Source: Pseudomonas fluorescens (lineage in GTDB: Bacteria; Pseudomonadota; Gammaproteobacteria; Pseudomonadales; Pseudomonadaceae). From it: DNA of 64,000 bases. A model generated the notes under the pieces. The model made no database searches, was not told where the DNA came from, and saw only the letters and a program-made list of their open reading frames with translations. Where the stretch lies: NCBI RefSeq assembly GCF_001307275.1, contig NZ_CP012831.1:4022501-4086500 (forward strand), read 5' to 3'. Positions 63,439 to 64,000 of this stretch are shown piece after piece. The translations under genes and the position numbers were made by a program. Numbering within the stretch: position 1 is the first letter of the stretch; every line of letters begins with the position of its first letter.

Positions 63439-64000
63439 TCAGAACCACAGGCGCAGGCCCAGCACCAGGCGCGCTTCGCTGCGGTCTTCGCCTTCTTCCC
63501 GGGCGTAGTCGGCGGTGTTGCCGTAGACCCGATTCCAGGTGACGCCAATGTAGGGCGCGAATTCGCGGCGTATTTCATAGCGCAGCCGCAGGCCGAGCTC
63601 GGTGTCCGACAGCCCCGAGCCGACGCCACGGGCGGGATCGTTCTTGCCATAGAAGTTGGCTTCGGCGGTGGGCTGCAGGATCAGGCGGTTGGTCAGCAAG
63701 ATGTCATAGTCGCCCTCCAGGCGCGCCGCGCTCTGGCCACCTTCGCCGATGAACGCGGTGGCCTCGGCTTCGAAGTTGTAGAGCGCCATGCCTTGCACAC
63801 CGAAGGCGGCCCAGGTTTGCGGATCGCCTGGCTTGAAGTCCTGGCGCACGCCGGCCACCAGGTCCCACCAGGGGCTGACGGCGTGGCCCCACAGGGCCTG
63901 CAATTCGGCTTCTTCGGTCTTGCCGTTGAGGCGTTCACCTTCGGAGCGCAGCCACAAACGGTCGATGTCGCCGCCGATCCAGCCCGATGCATCCCAGCTC
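63439..64000 (-). CDS. copB: Outer-membrane copper resistance protein CopB, C-terminal part (5' truncated by window edge)
   Basis: The frame is open to the right edge, giving about 187 residues from DASGWIGGDIDRLWLRSEGER to the stop at 63439. This is the porin-like C-terminal domain of CopB, ending in a phenylalanine (LGLRLWF), the usual outer-membrane beta-barrel end signal. LEGDYDILLTNRLILQPTAE and NDPARGVGSGLSDTELGLRLRYE are family segments. The N-terminal Met/His-rich copper-binding repeats are outside the window. copC and copD follow on the same strand. Confidence 0.9.
   Translation of the reverse strand, partial: SWDASGWIGGDIDRLWLRSEGERLNGKTEEAELQALWGHAVSPWWDLVAGVRQDFKPGDPQTWAAFGVQGMALYNFEAEATAFIGEGGQSAARLEGDYDILLTNRLILQPTAEANFYGKNDPARGVGSGLSDTELGLRLRYEIRREFAPYIGVTWNRVYGNTADYAREEGEDRSEARLVLGLRLWF

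Noticed and set aside
51412..64000. Search for a second copy of the tRNA-Lys 3' end as an attachment site
   Set aside because: No repeat of the T-loop/acceptor end was seen by eye downstream, and no integrase gene is present, so no att site is reported.

Overview
The window is chromosomal DNA of a Pseudomonas of the P. fluorescens group. The evidence is high-GC coding sequence, a MvaT-type xenogeneic silencer, a DUF6124 gene, many intergenic REP doublets of the kind known from fluorescent pseudomonads, and gene order that (from memory) follows three separate blocks of P. aeruginosa PAO1: about PA4330-PA4311, PA4403-PA4394 and PA0958-PA0976.1. Assignments rest on reading motifs and gene order; no database search was run.

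Layout. 1-7.4 kb: the 3' end of an enoyl-CoA hydratase gene, pykA, a small lipoprotein, a PilZ protein, an unrecognised 125-aa gene lying between two copies of a short duplicated segment, a DUF6124 gene with a strikingly folded leader, and the DUF58 and moxR genes. 7.4-13.2 kb: a Fic gene, then DUF4350, DUF4129, SpoIIM-like and RDD genes. Together with moxR and DUF58 these form an envelope-associated operon that the Fic gene splits. 13.5-20 kb: sbcB, mvaT, purU and a three-gene glycosyltransferase/deacetylase/flippase-like operon. 20-33.6 kb: a HerA-like ATPase, dciA, secA, argJ, a glutathione transferase, a Nudix-ThiE fusion, cobalamin adenosyltransferase, a sensor kinase, panE, yajQ and a MscS channel. 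33.8-51.5 kb: oprD, HIT, slyX, a membrane-anchored cold-shock protein, Dps, a ribbon-helix-helix protein, fmdB-like, aspS, yebC, ruvCAB, ybgC-tolQRAB-pal-cpoB, queE, queC and tRNA-Lys(TTT).

51.6-61.9 kb is the accessory region, directly downstream of tRNA-Lys. A LysR regulator is divergent from a tight six-gene operon: a thermostable-hemolysin-family protein (distantly LuxI/GNAT-like), an AMP-forming ligase, an Fe(II)/2-oxoglutarate oxygenase, a class III aminotransferase homologue that has lost its catalytic lysine, an intact class III aminotransferase and an amidase-signature enzyme. Two exporter-type genes (EamA and CynX-type MFS) follow on the opposite strand. I read it as an uncharacterised small-molecule pathway, probably for a modified amino acid, amine or amide; the product is unknown to me. 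62.1-64.0 kb holds copD, copC and part of copB.

Three families of REP-type palindromes fill many intergenic gaps, including one REPIN duplicated in tandem. The strongest candidates for new biology are the accessory operon with its lysine-less aminotransferase homologue, and the DUF6124 leader, whose sequence supports mutually exclusive pairings that reach the ribosome-binding region.
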